A DNA stretch of 27,198 nucleotides from DAOPZC01 sp035353175 (GTDB taxonomy: Bacteria; Verrucomicrobiota; Kiritimatiellia; RFP12; UBA1067): the NCBI GenBank assembly GCA_035353175.1, contig DAOPZC010000061.1, positions 1-27,198 of the forward strand, in the 5' to 3' direction. The notes beneath the pieces were generated by a model. That model was not told where the DNA came from. It was given only the letters and a program-made list of their open reading frames with translations, and ran no database searches. A program made the translations under genes and the position numbers. Shown piece by piece: positions 7,901 to 16,300 of this stretch. Within the stretch, counting starts at the first letter, position 1, and the number at the start of each line of letters is the position of its first letter.

Positions 7901-9305
7901 CGAAGAGGCGGCCCGCACCCGCGAAAAGGAGCGGGAAATCATCCGGACGGGACTGCCCCTGCTGGCGCAAGTCGAGCAGAAACAGACGTCAGACGGGCGG
8001 ACCCGTTGGGTGTCAGCGTCGAAAGCCCCTATCAAAGACAACGCGGGGCAGGTCGTGGGACTCGTCGGCATTTCGCGCGACATCACGCAGGAGATCGAGC
8101 TGCAGCAAGAGTTGCAGCAAGCCTCGAAAATGGACGCCATCGGGCGCCTCGCCGGCGGCGTCGCGCACGACTTCAACAATCTTTTGCAGGCCATTCTTGG
8201 ATTCACCGAAATCCTGCTTTCGGGCGTCGGCGAGCAGGACGCCCAACACGGCGACCTCAAGCAGATCGAGCGCGCCGCAAAACGCGCCGCTGACCTGACC
8301 CGCCAGCTGTTGACCTTCAGCCGTAAACAGCGGGTCGAGCCCCGCATGCTTGACCTCAACCAGATCATCGTCTCCACGGAGAAAATGCTGCGGCGCCTGA
8401 TGGGCGAAAACATCGCGATCATCCTCCAGCTCGCCCCGGACGTCCAGCCGGTCTGCTCCGACCCCAACCAGATCGAGCAGATTCTCATGAACCTTGCCGT
8501 CAACGCCAAAGACGCCATGCCGCAAGGCGGGCGGCTGACGTTCAGCACCGAAACGGTCGCATTGCAGGCGACCGACGTCACGCTATTCCCGGAATCGTCG
8601 CCCGGCCGCTTCACGTGCCTCTCGGTCTCCGACACCGGGACCGGCCTCAGCAACGAGATGCGGCAGCACCTTTTTGAACCTTTCTTCACCACGAAAGCAC
8701 AGGGAAAAGGCACGGGGCTGGGGCTGTCCGTGATCTACGGCATCGTCAAACAGAACGGCGGCTGGATCAATGTTTACAGCGAGGATGGCCTGGGCACCAC
8801 CTTCAAGATCTATATGCCCGCCCACGACCGAACGCCCGAGAACGCGGACGACGACGACCCGTCGCAAAACCTGCTCTCTCTGCAGGGGCTGGGCAAAAGC
8901 ATTCTGCTCGTCGAGGACGAGCCCGGGGTCCGCAGCCTCTCGACGCTCGTGCTCCAAGGCACGGGCTACCGGGTCATCGCCTGCGAAAGCGCGCAGGCCG
9001 CAAAAGCCATTTTCGAGCGCGAGAACGGCCGTTTCGACCTGCTGTTCAGCGATGTCGTCCTCGTCGGCCAGAACGGCATCGACCTCGCACTCGAGCTCCG
9101 GGCCAAGCGCCCCGGCCTCTCCGTCTTGCTCTGCAGCGGATACGCGGACGACAGCGTGCGGTGGCAAGCGATCCAGCAAGAGGGATTCCATTTCCTGCCG
9201 AAGCCGTATCCGACTTTCAAGCTGCTGACGTCCGTTCGAGATGCGATCAACACACAACCGACACACACAACCGGAGGTCCCCCAGATGAAGACAAGCCCC
9301 TATAG
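4978..9305 (+). CDS. Hybrid sensor histidine kinase (CHASE, PAS x3, HisKA, HATPase, REC), split by an assembly gap
   Basis: A membrane sensor that would autophosphorylate on His and pass phosphate to its own receiver domain. The N-run at 7629-7728 is flanked by the same 55 bases. Collapsing them joins both halves in frame into 1390 residues (numbering below). Segments: TM 12-34; Cache-like periplasmic domain about 40-185; TMs about 192-214 and 228-248; CHASE domain about 255-430 with GFDFGSDP at 382-389; TM 531-553; PAS1 about 575-700 with seven Cys between 612 and 644; PAS2 about 710-830; PAS3 from about 872 (LMDNLPDRIYFKD); HisKA with GGVAHDFNN, His1012; HATPase about 1109-1228 with GTGLGL; REC about 1255-1375, phospho-acceptor Asp1307. 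The usual MP after the acceptor region is LV here. The ligand is unknown. The gene overlaps the following DUF1080 gene by 20 bases, suggesting co-expression. Confidence 0.88.
7574..7628 (+). repeat. 55-bp direct repeat, left copy at the gap
   Basis: These 55 bases are identical to 7729-7783 on the other side of the N-run. The repeat ends exactly at the first N. It most likely represents one genomic copy present at both contig ends. Confidence 0.95.
7629..7728. other. Assembly gap of 100 N
   Basis: Exactly 100 N, the usual placeholder for a gap of unknown size. The two flanks overlap perfectly by 55 bases, so the true gap length is probably negative (minus 55). Confidence 0.98.
7729..7783 (+). 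repeat. 55-bp direct repeat, right copy at the gap
   Basis: Identical to 7574-7628 and starting immediately after the last N. In frame it encodes the start of PAS3 of the hybrid kinase. Confidence 0.95.
9273..9277 (+). promoter_or_regulatory. Ribosome binding site of the DUF1080 gene inside the kinase 3' end
   Basis: GGAGG with an 8-nt spacer to ATG at 9286. It lies in the last codons of the kinase, downstream of a CA-rich stretch (9249-9270). Confidence 0.65.
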
Positions 9306-10128
9306 CGTCCCCCTCTGCCTGATAGCGCCCTTGATCGGCACCAGCCTTGCCGCGTTCGCCGAACCGGTCACCAACACCGTGAACGTGTTCGACCTCATCC
9401 GCGCCGGGCAAGTGGAGGCCCACCTCAGCGCCAAGGCCGATCTGGCCGACCCGCCCGAGAGCGTCTTTCAGCTCCGCGACGGGCTGCTGCACGTCAGCGG
9501 CCGCGGTTACGGCTATCTGGCCACAAAGCCCGTCTTCAGCGACTACCACCTGGTAGTCGAGTTCAAATGGGGCGAATACACCTGGGGCCAGCGCAAAGAC
9601 CGGGCGCGCGACAACGGCGTCCTCGTTCACGCCTTCGGCCCGCACGGCGCGTGCGGCGGCACCTGGATCACCAGCATCGAGGCCAACATCATCGAGGGCG
9701 GCATGGCCGACATCATCGCCATCAGTTCCAAGCTGCCCGACGGCACGGTCCTGAAGCCCAGCGTAACCTGCGAAATCGAAACGGACCGCGACGGGGAGAA
9801 GCGCTGGAAACGCGGCGCGCCGCGCCAGACGGTCACGAGCGGGCGCGTCAACTGGGCGAAACGCGACGAGGACTGGGAGGACCGTCTCGGGTTCCGCGGC
9901 AAAGACGACGTGGACGCGCCGGTCGGCGAATGGAACCGGCTGGAGGTCATCGCCCAGGGCGACACCCTGCGCTACCTCTTCAACGGCCAGGTGGTCAACG
10001 AGGCGTTCGAGGTCTCCCCCCGCGAAGGCCGGGTCTGCATCCAGACCGAAGCTGCCGAGACGATCTTCCGTCGCTGGGAGCTCTGGCCCGTGGGAAGTTT
10101 CAAGGAAACCTGGCCGGGCGCGCGCTGA
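9286..10128 (+). CDS. Exported DUF1080 (3-keto-disaccharide hydrolase-like) protein
   Basis: A 280-residue protein with a typical signal peptide (Lys2, hydrophobic core, cleavage likely after AFA at about residue 25). The mature part has the jelly-roll signature of the DUF1080 family: LRDGLLHVSGRGYGYLATK, then a WG-containing strand, ARDNGVLVHAFGPHG, and TWITSIEANIIEGGMAD. The domain is known from exported proteins acting on 3-keto-glycosides and is very common in Planctomycetes and Verrucomicrobia. Substrate cannot be read from sequence. The C-terminal segment, ending in FRRWELWPV, is the usual last strand. Start 9286 is preferred over 9241 because it begins the signal peptide and has a GGAGG site. 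It overlaps the hybrid kinase, which suggests that sensor and exported enzyme are expressed together. The stop is only 6 nt from the convergent trmJ stop. Confidence 0.85.
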   Translation: MKTSPYSVPLCLIAPLIGTSLAAFAEPVTNTVNVFDLIRAGQVEAHLSAKADLADPPESVFQLRDGLLHVSGRGYGYLATKPVFSDYHLVVEFKWGEYTWGQRKDRARDNGVLVHAFGPHGACGGTWITSIEANIIEGGMADIIAISSKLPDGTVLKPSVTCEIETDRDGEKRWKRGAPRQTVTSGRVNWAKRDEDWEDRLGFRGKDDVDAPVGEWNRLEVIAQGDTLRYLFNGQVVNEAFEVSPREGRVCIQTEAAETIFRRWELWPVGSFKETWPGAR

Positions 10129-10134
10129 GGCGCA

Positions 10135-10911
10135 TCAGTTCGACGTGCTGCCCTTGGGCTTCGCGCCGGGGCCGTGCTTGGCGGCCCAGTCGGCCTGGCG
10201 CGCCACGCCCATCATGATCGCCACGTCGTCTTCGGAATAAACGCCGCGCGAGAAGATGCGCTGGACCCCCTGCATCATGTGGTCGGCCTTGTCCTCTTTC
10301 ATGAACCCGATGAGCAGCAGCATGTGGCGCCACATGTCGGCCAGTTTCTGCTTGTGGGCCGCGACCGCGGGAAGCGACTTCTCGACCGGCGGCTCGTAAG
10401 AACCCCGCGCTCCGTACAGCTCGTAACAGCAGAGCAGCACCGCCTGTGACAGGTTGAGAGACGTGTAGTCCGGATGCACGGGAATGCGGACGAGGTGGGT
10501 GCACTGCCCGATCTCGTCGTTGGACAGCCCCTTGTCCTCGCGCCCGAACACCAGCGCCACCTTGCCGCCCTCCGCCAGCCGCAGCAGTTCCGGCGCCAAC
10601 TCGCGCGGCGTCTTCACGTGCTGCCGATAGAGCCCGCCCCGGGCGGTCGTGCCGACCACGAACGCGCAATCCGCAACCGCTTCGGCGAGTTCGGCCGTCT
10701 CGCGCCGCGCCTCGAGGATATCGGTCGCGTGGACCGCCATCCTGGACGCCTCCTCCCAGCTGTCGCAGATCTGCGGCCCCGCCAGCACCAGGTCGCGGAT
10801 GCCCATGTTCGCCATCGCGCGGCAGACCGACCCCACATTGCCGCTGTACAGTGTGCCCACCAGCACAATCCGGATATTGCCCAACACGTCATTCATGAGG
10901 GGGTTCATCAT
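10135..10911 (-). CDS. trmJ: tRNA (cytidine/uridine-32-2'-O)-methyltransferase TrmJ-like
   Basis: A SPOUT-class RNA 2'-O-methyltransferase of 258 residues. Three family motifs are clear: IRIVLVGTLYSGNVGSVCRA near the N-terminus (the conserved Asn in SGNVGS), VALVFGREDKGLSNDE in the middle, and IPVHPDYTSLNLSQAV, the knot region that binds S-adenosylmethionine. This pattern and length fit TrmJ, which modifies residue 32 in the tRNA anticodon loop. A TrmH-family enzyme with another target cannot be fully excluded. The start at 10911 has GGAG 5 nt upstream; 10908 (a second ATG) is equally possible, and the longer form to 10938 lacks a good site. The C-terminal tail is Lys/Gly-rich. It stands alone on the minus strand between rightward genes. 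Confidence 0.88.
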   Translation of the reverse strand: MMNPLMNDVLGNIRIVLVGTLYSGNVGSVCRAMANMGIRDLVLAGPQICDSWEEASRMAVHATDILEARRETAELAEAVADCAFVVGTTARGGLYRQHVKTPRELAPELLRLAEGGKVALVFGREDKGLSNDEIGQCTHLVRIPVHPDYTSLNLSQAVLLCCYELYGARGSYEPPVEKSLPAVAAHKQKLADMWRHMLLLIGFMKEDKADHMMQGVQRIFSRGVYSEDDVAIMMGVARQADWAAKHGPGAKPKGSTSN

Positions 10912-11022
10912 AACCGCTCCACGGCCTCCGGGAAACACCGGAATCGCAAAACCCGCTCCTTTTTCATGTTTTCCCGCTGCGCCCCCGCCAAAAAATATGC
11001 GCGCCCGCCCCCTTTTAGCAGG

Positions 11023-11050
11023 TTGCCCGGCATGCGGATTGTGCTAAAAT
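11023..11050 (+). promoter_or_regulatory. Extended -10 promoter of panB and the PKS-like genes
   Basis: TTGCCC (11023-11028), 16 nt, then TAAAAT (11045-11050) preceded by TGTGC, giving an extended -10. The ATG at 11049 overlaps the -10 itself, so it cannot be the start from this promoter. The predicted transcript start falls at or next to the ATG at 11058. Confidence 0.6.
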
Positions 11051-11057
11051 GGGGAAC

Positions 11058-11873
11058 ATGAAAACGTGGAATGTGGCCAGAATCAAGGCCTCGAAAGGCG
11101 TGTGCAAGCTTCCCTGCCTCACCGCCTATGATTACGCCTGCGCGCGGCTGGCCGATGCCGCCGGCATCCCGCTGCTGCTGGTCGGCGATTCGGTCGGGAT
11201 GACGCTTCTCGGATACAGCTCGACCCTGCCGGTCACGATGGACCAGATGGTGCACCACACCGCCGCCGTAGCGCGGGGCGCCACCGAGGCGCTGGTGGTC
11301 GCCGACATGCCCTTCCTTTCCTATCAGATCTCCGTCGCCGAGGGCCTGCGCAACGCGGGGCGCTTCCTGCAGGAGGCCGGTGCCGACGCGGTCAAGATCG
11401 AAGGCGGCGCGCTCCGCGTCGAGCTGGTCAAAGCCCTCACGCAGAACGGCATTCCGGTCCTCGGCCACATCGGCCTGACCCCCCAGTCGGTCAACGTCCT
11501 GGGCGGCTATAAGGTGCAGGGCAAGACGCGGGAAGCGGGCGAACAGCTCGTCTCCGAAGCCCGGGCGCTGGACGCGGCCGGGGCGTTCGCGATCGTGCTC
11601 GAATGCGTGCCGCCCGATATCGGCGCCGCCGTCACCGCCGCGGTCGCCGTGCCGGTCATCAGCGTCGGCGCGGGGCCGGACTGCGACGGCCAGATGCTCG
11701 TGATGCACGACCTGCTCGGCCTGACGGAGCACACGCCCAAGTTCGCGAAGCCCTACGCCGCGCTCGCGGAGACGATGCGCGCCGCCTTCCGCGCCTATGC
11801 GGCGGATGTCCAGAACGGCACCTTCCCCGGGCCCGAACACTGTTACGCACCCTCCGAAGCCGCCACGCCATAA
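11058..11873 (+). CDS. panB: 3-methyl-2-oxobutanoate hydroxymethyltransferase
   Basis: Catalyses hydroxymethyl transfer from methylene-tetrahydrofolate to 2-oxoisovalerate, giving ketopantoate, the first step towards pantothenate and CoA. The protein has 271 residues, the usual length. Motifs seen: LTAYDYACARLADAAGI, LLVGDSVGM (metal-binding Asp), LPVTMDQMVHH, VVADMPFLSY (second metal Asp), DAVKIEGG (Lys and catalytic Glu region), and LGHIGLTPQSVNVLGGYKVQGK. The start at 11058 is used because the ATG at 11049 lies within the -10 hexamer. The KS-like gene starts 21 nt after the stop with no promoter of its own visible, so panB probably heads that operon. Pantothenate is the source of the 4'-phosphopantetheine arm that the PPTase domain encoded downstream would transfer. 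No panC or panD is in the window. Confidence 0.93.
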   Translation: MKTWNVARIKASKGVCKLPCLTAYDYACARLADAAGIPLLLVGDSVGMTLLGYSSTLPVTMDQMVHHTAAVARGATEALVVADMPFLSYQISVAEGLRNAGRFLQEAGADAVKIEGGALRVELVKALTQNGIPVLGHIGLTPQSVNVLGGYKVQGKTREAGEQLVSEARALDAAGAFAIVLECVPPDIGAAVTAAVAVPVISVGAGPDCDGQMLVMHDLLGLTEHTPKFAKPYAALAETMRAAFRAYAADVQNGTFPGPEHCYAPSEAATP

Positions 11874-11894
11874 CCCGCCGCCGAGCCAGAGCGC

Positions 11895-13316
11895 ATGTCA
11901 CTATCCAGCACATCCCGAGAAGACATCGTGATCACCGGCATGGCCTGCCGGTTCGCGGAGTCGCCGAACTTGGCGGCCTTCTGGCGCAACGTGATGCAGC
12001 ACAAGTCGCACTTCACGCCCCTGAACGGCAACGCGGCGTCGCCGAACGGGACGGCGGTGCGCAAAGACCTTTTCGACCGCCCCTTCCCGATCTCCGCCGG
12101 CCAGCTGGGCGACCTTTACGCCTGCACCCCCGCCGACCAGTATTTCCCGCGCAAAATGAACGCCGGCGAGAACCAGGACGTTTTTTTCACCGTCCAGCTC
12201 GCGATCGACGCGCTGCGCGACAGCGGCAGCACGATCAACAATCTGCCCACCGACCGCGTCTCGTTCCGGCTCGGCTACGCTCCGCCGTTTAACACCGCCT
12301 CCGTCAACTGGCTGCAGCACACCTTCTTCATCGACCAGACCCTGGACATCGTGCAGAAGTTCTTCCCCGGCGCAGGGCCGGACCAGATCGACGAGATCCG
12401 CACGCAGCTCGCGGCCTCTCTGCCGGAGCCCAACCCCTATGCGTTCCTGTCAGCTCTGGGCTGCGTGATCGCCTCGTGGACCGCCCACCTGCTCGGCTTC
12501 GCCGGGCCGGCCTTCGTGATCGACGCGGGCGCGGCCTCCGGCCATCAGGCGCTCCAGGGCGCGATGGACGACCTGTTGTCGCGCAGGGCGGACATCGCGC
12601 TGGCGGGCGCCATCCAGCCGCCCCTCAACCGGCCCGTGCTGCAGGGGCTCGCCGGCACCCTCCTCTTCTCGCGCGGCAAGACGCTGCAGCCCTTCAGCCG
12701 CGAAACAGACGGCACGCTGCCCGGCGAGGGCGGCGCGGTCTTCGTGCTGAAGCGCCTCAAAGACGCGCTCCGGCAGGGCGACCGCATCTACGCCATCATC
12801 CGCAGCACCGGCATCGCGGCGGCCGCGCTGGACCAGAACCAGCGCGTCCCCACGCCGGAGCGCCTGACGCGCGCCGTCAGCCGTGCCATGCACGCCGCCG
12901 ATGTCACGCCCGACTCGATCCAGCTCATCGAGGCGCACGGCTCCGGCGTCCCGTACTCCGACCTGACCGAGATGCAGGTCATGCAGGAAATCTACGGCGA
13001 GCGCAAGCCCGGCCAGCCGCTGGTGGGGCTCGGCTCCGTCAAGGGCAACATCGGCCACACGCTCTGGGCGGCGGGGGCCGCCGGCATCCTCAAGACCGCG
13101 CTCGCCCTCTCCCACCGCGTGCTCGCGCCGCACGTGGCGGTCGACAAGCCGCACCAGCGGGTGCTGTCGGCGAAGTCTCCCATCTACCTGCTGTCCGACG
13201 CGCGCCCGTGGATCCGCGGCAGCAAGAAGACTCCGCGCCGCGCCTGCGTCTCCGCCATCGACTTCACCGGCACCTGCGCGGCCGCCATCCTCGAAGAATA
13301 TCCGGAGGAAACATGA
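11895..13316 (+). CDS. Ketosynthase-like PKS protein lacking the catalytic cysteine
   Basis: A 473-residue stand-alone protein with a complete thiolase-fold ketosynthase layout. It starts IVITGMACRF and carries a long insert (IDQTLDIVQKFFPG region, about residues 150-175) typical of PUFA-synthase-like and planctomycete-type PKS ketosynthases. The active-site loop reads IDAGAASG (209-216), where relatives have DAACASS. Ala213 (codon 12531-12533) therefore replaces the nucleophilic Cys. The two catalytic His and the Lys remain: His348 in EAHGSG, and Lys383 and His388 in KGNIGH. Condensation is not expected; decarboxylation, acyl binding or a chain-length-factor-like partner role are possible. 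It is translationally coupled to the next gene by ATGA overlap (13313-13316) and follows panB by 21 nt. No strong ribosome site precedes ATG 11895. Family is sure, function open. Confidence 0.88.
   Translation: MSLSSTSREDIVITGMACRFAESPNLAAFWRNVMQHKSHFTPLNGNAASPNGTAVRKDLFDRPFPISAGQLGDLYACTPADQYFPRKMNAGENQDVFFTVQLAIDALRDSGSTINNLPTDRVSFRLGYAPPFNTASVNWLQHTFFIDQTLDIVQKFFPGAGPDQIDEIRTQLAASLPEPNPYAFLSALGCVIASWTAHLLGFAGPAFVIDAGAASGHQALQGAMDDLLSRRADIALAGAIQPPLNRPVLQGLAGTLLFSRGKTLQPFSRETDGTLPGEGGAVFVLKRLKDALRQGDRIYAIIRSTGIAAAALDQNQRVPTPERLTRAVSRAMHAADVTPDSIQLIEAHGSGVPYSDLTEMQVMQEIYGERKPGQPLVGLGSVKGNIGHTLWAAGAAGILKTALALSHRVLAPHVAVDKPHQRVLSAKSPIYLLSDARPWIRGSKKTPRRACVSAIDFTGTCAAAILEEYPEET
13304..13308 (+). 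promoter_or_regulatory. Ribosome binding site at the KS / AT-DH-PPT junction
   Basis: GGAGG with a 4-nt spacer to ATG 13313, inside the last codons of the KS gene. The ATG overlaps the KS stop as ATGA, so the second protein can be made by re-initiation in a different frame. Confidence 0.8.
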
Positions 13317-16300
13317 GCAGATCCCTCCACCTGTACGACCCGTTCGACAGCGAGCTCTGCCTGATCGGCGCGCCGAACGACAGCCTGCTCGCCGAAGAGG
13401 TCAAGCGCGTCACCCACTTCCTCGAGCACGCGCCCGACGCCCTGCTGCAGGACGTCGCCTACACCTGCGCCTGCTCCGCCCGCTGCATGCCCTCGGTCAT
13501 CGCCGTGGTGGCCTCCTCCGTGCCCGACCTGCGCGACCGCCTCCGGCTCGCCCACAAGAAGCTCGTGGAAAACGCCGGGCGCATCCGCGACAAGAGCGGC
13601 ACCTATTTTTTCCGCGACCGCCTGCGACCGCGCGGACGCATCGCCTTCCTTTTCCCCGGCGCGGTGTCCTTCTATCCCGACATGCTGCGCGACCTCTGCC
13701 TCGTCTTCGAGGACTGTCGCGGCGCCTTCGACGAACTCGAGGAGGCGCTCCAGACCCGCGACACGGAAAACTTCTCGCCCTCCGACTACGTCTTTCCGCC
13801 CGCGGCCTGTTACCGCAACGACGTGGGCGGCTTTTCCGCCCATGCGTTTTCCGAGTCTTTCATTGCCATCCACGCCGCGAACACGGCGCTCTACCGGCTC
13901 TTCGAGCGCATGGGGATCACGCCCGACGGGCTGGCGGGCTTCAGCGGCGGCGATTTCGCGGCGCTGGAGGTCGCGGGCGTCTACGGCAACCTGTCGCACA
14001 ACAAACGGGTCGTCTTCTTGCGCGAGGGCTACCAGATGCTCAACCGGCTGGCGGACCGCGACGACCTGCCCGCCTGCACCATGCTCTCGGTGATCGACGC
14101 CCCGCGGGAATTGCTCGACGCCCTGCTCGACGCCCATCCCGGCCGGATGTCGATCGCCTGCTTCCACAGTCCGCGCCAGCAGACGATCGCGCTCTCGCCC
14201 GAGATCCAGAAAGAAGTGACCGCCGCGCTGCATAAGGCCGGCGTGAAGACCATGACCGTGCCGGTCGACCGCCCTTTCAACACGCCGTGGTGCTCCAAGG
14301 TGCTGCCCCCGATCAAGCAGTTCCTCTCGCACTGGGTGCGCCACGTGCCCAAGATCCCGGTCTATTCGTGCGCCACCGCGGAGCGCCTGCCCTCCCAGCC
14401 GCGGGGCATCCTGCACGTGACCGCAGACCAGTGGACCTCGCCCATCCGCTTCGACGACACCATCCGGCAGATGTACGAAGACGGCTTCCGCGTTTTCATC
14501 GAACTCGGCGCGCGCGGCAACATGACCAACGCGATCGACGAAACCCTCAAGAACCAGCCGCATCAGGCCGTGGCCGTCAACCGCATCCACCGCTCCGGCC
14601 TGGTCCAGCTCCACCACGCCCTCGGCATGCTGGCAGCCCAGGGCGTGCAGCTCGACCTCACCATGCTCCACCGGCACCGCCGCCAGCACGCGCTGGACTT
14701 CGACAAGCCCCTCTCGGTCAGCCTCAGCACCGAAAACGAACTGCGTCTCTCCGCCCAGCTCCCCTCGCTGAAAGTCTTCTCGCCTTCCGGCGAATTCCTC
14801 ACGGCCTCGCGCGCCACCGCCGAACAGGCCCGAAAGGCGATGCCGGTGATCAGCGACAAACGCAGCTTCGACTTTGGCGCGGACTTCCCCATGCTGGCCA
14901 ACGCGGAGATCATCGACGAACAGCCCGGCGTCCTGATGGAGATCGCCAAAGTCCTGACGCTCGAGGACTACCCTTTCCTCAGCGACTACGCCCTCGGCAC
15001 CACGCAGCTCTCGTACGCCAACCCGGACCTCAAAGGGCTCACACTGCTCTCGCTGATCTCCGGCATGGAGATGATGTGCGAGGCCGCCCGCAAACTCGTG
15101 CCGCACCGCCGCGTGGGCCAGGTCGACAATCTCCGCTCCCAACGCTGGGTCGGATTCGAGCGCGGCGCCCTGCGCGTCATCCTCCGCGCCGAGCGCATCT
15201 CCTGGCCGGATCCGCAGTACGCCGCCGTTCGGGTCCAGCTCCGCGACGACTCGCCCAACAGCGCCTTCACGTGGCCCATCATCGAGGCGACGGTCCTGCT
15301 GACGACCGCCGGCACGGTCAGCCACCCCATCCAGCCGCCGCCGCTCACCAACCCGCGTCCGGTCAACTGGTCCGGCCACGACATCTACCCCGACAAACTC
15401 TTCCACGGCGAGCGCCTGCGCATCGTGCGGCACGTGGATCTCTGGAGCGAGGAGGGCATCGACTTCGAGGTCGAAGTGCCCGGCCGCGAAGACGCCGTGC
15501 GGACCACGCGCATCCCGCTTTTTTCTGTCTGGCCCATGCTTCTGGACGGCATCGTCTCCGGCTTCTCGCTCTGGCGCTCTCACGAGAAGTTCGCCGGCGC
15601 GATCTCGATGCCCTTCCGCGCGCGCCGCATCATCTTCTACGCCTCGAGCTTCACCGAAGGGACCCGCCTGCGCGGCTACCTGCGACTCATCTCGGTCACG
15701 CCCCGCTCGCACGTGGCCGACATCCAGGTCTCCGACGGCAACGGCAACCTGCTGATCCATTTCCGCGGCTGGGAGGAGCTCTGCGAGCGCGTGCCGCCCG
15801 AATATCACCAGTTCATCCTGCGCCCCTCAGAAAAGTTCCTGACCCGCGAATTGCCGCTCGAGCTGCTCGGCAATCCCGCTACGCCGGTCGCCGCGTCGGT
15901 CGTGACGGACGTGCCCTGCAAAATCTTCGAGAACAACCAGGAGCTCTGGCTCCGGACGCTCGCGAACGTGCTGCTCGCGCCGGTCGAGCGCGAGGAGTGG
16001 CTGGAGATGCAGAGCGCCGTCAGCCGCCGGGTCGAGTGGCTCTTCGGCCGCGCCGCCGCCAAGGAGGCGATCCGGCGCTTTCTGCAGAAATACCATCAGG
16101 CCCGCTGGACCGACGCGGACATCCCGATCTGGGCCGACGACTCCGGCAAGCCGCACCCGCTCGGCCCGTGGCACGAACACACCGCCGAGAACATCGACCT
16201 CTCGATCGCCCACACCTCGAAGCTCGTCGTCGCCGCCGTCGCCGCCAACGCGCGCATCGGCATCGACATCGAAGCCCTCGGCCGCGACCTCAGCGAAGAC

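Noticed and set aside
12476..13312. N-terminal extension of the AT-DH-PPT frame
   Set aside because: It overlaps the KS gene in another frame and is Arg/Pro/Ala shadow sequence; ATG 13313 has an excellent ribosome site.
13184..15808. Minus-strand open frame of 874 codons
   Set aside because: Antisense shadow of the AT-DH coding region; composition rich in Arg, Glu, Val, His and no motif.
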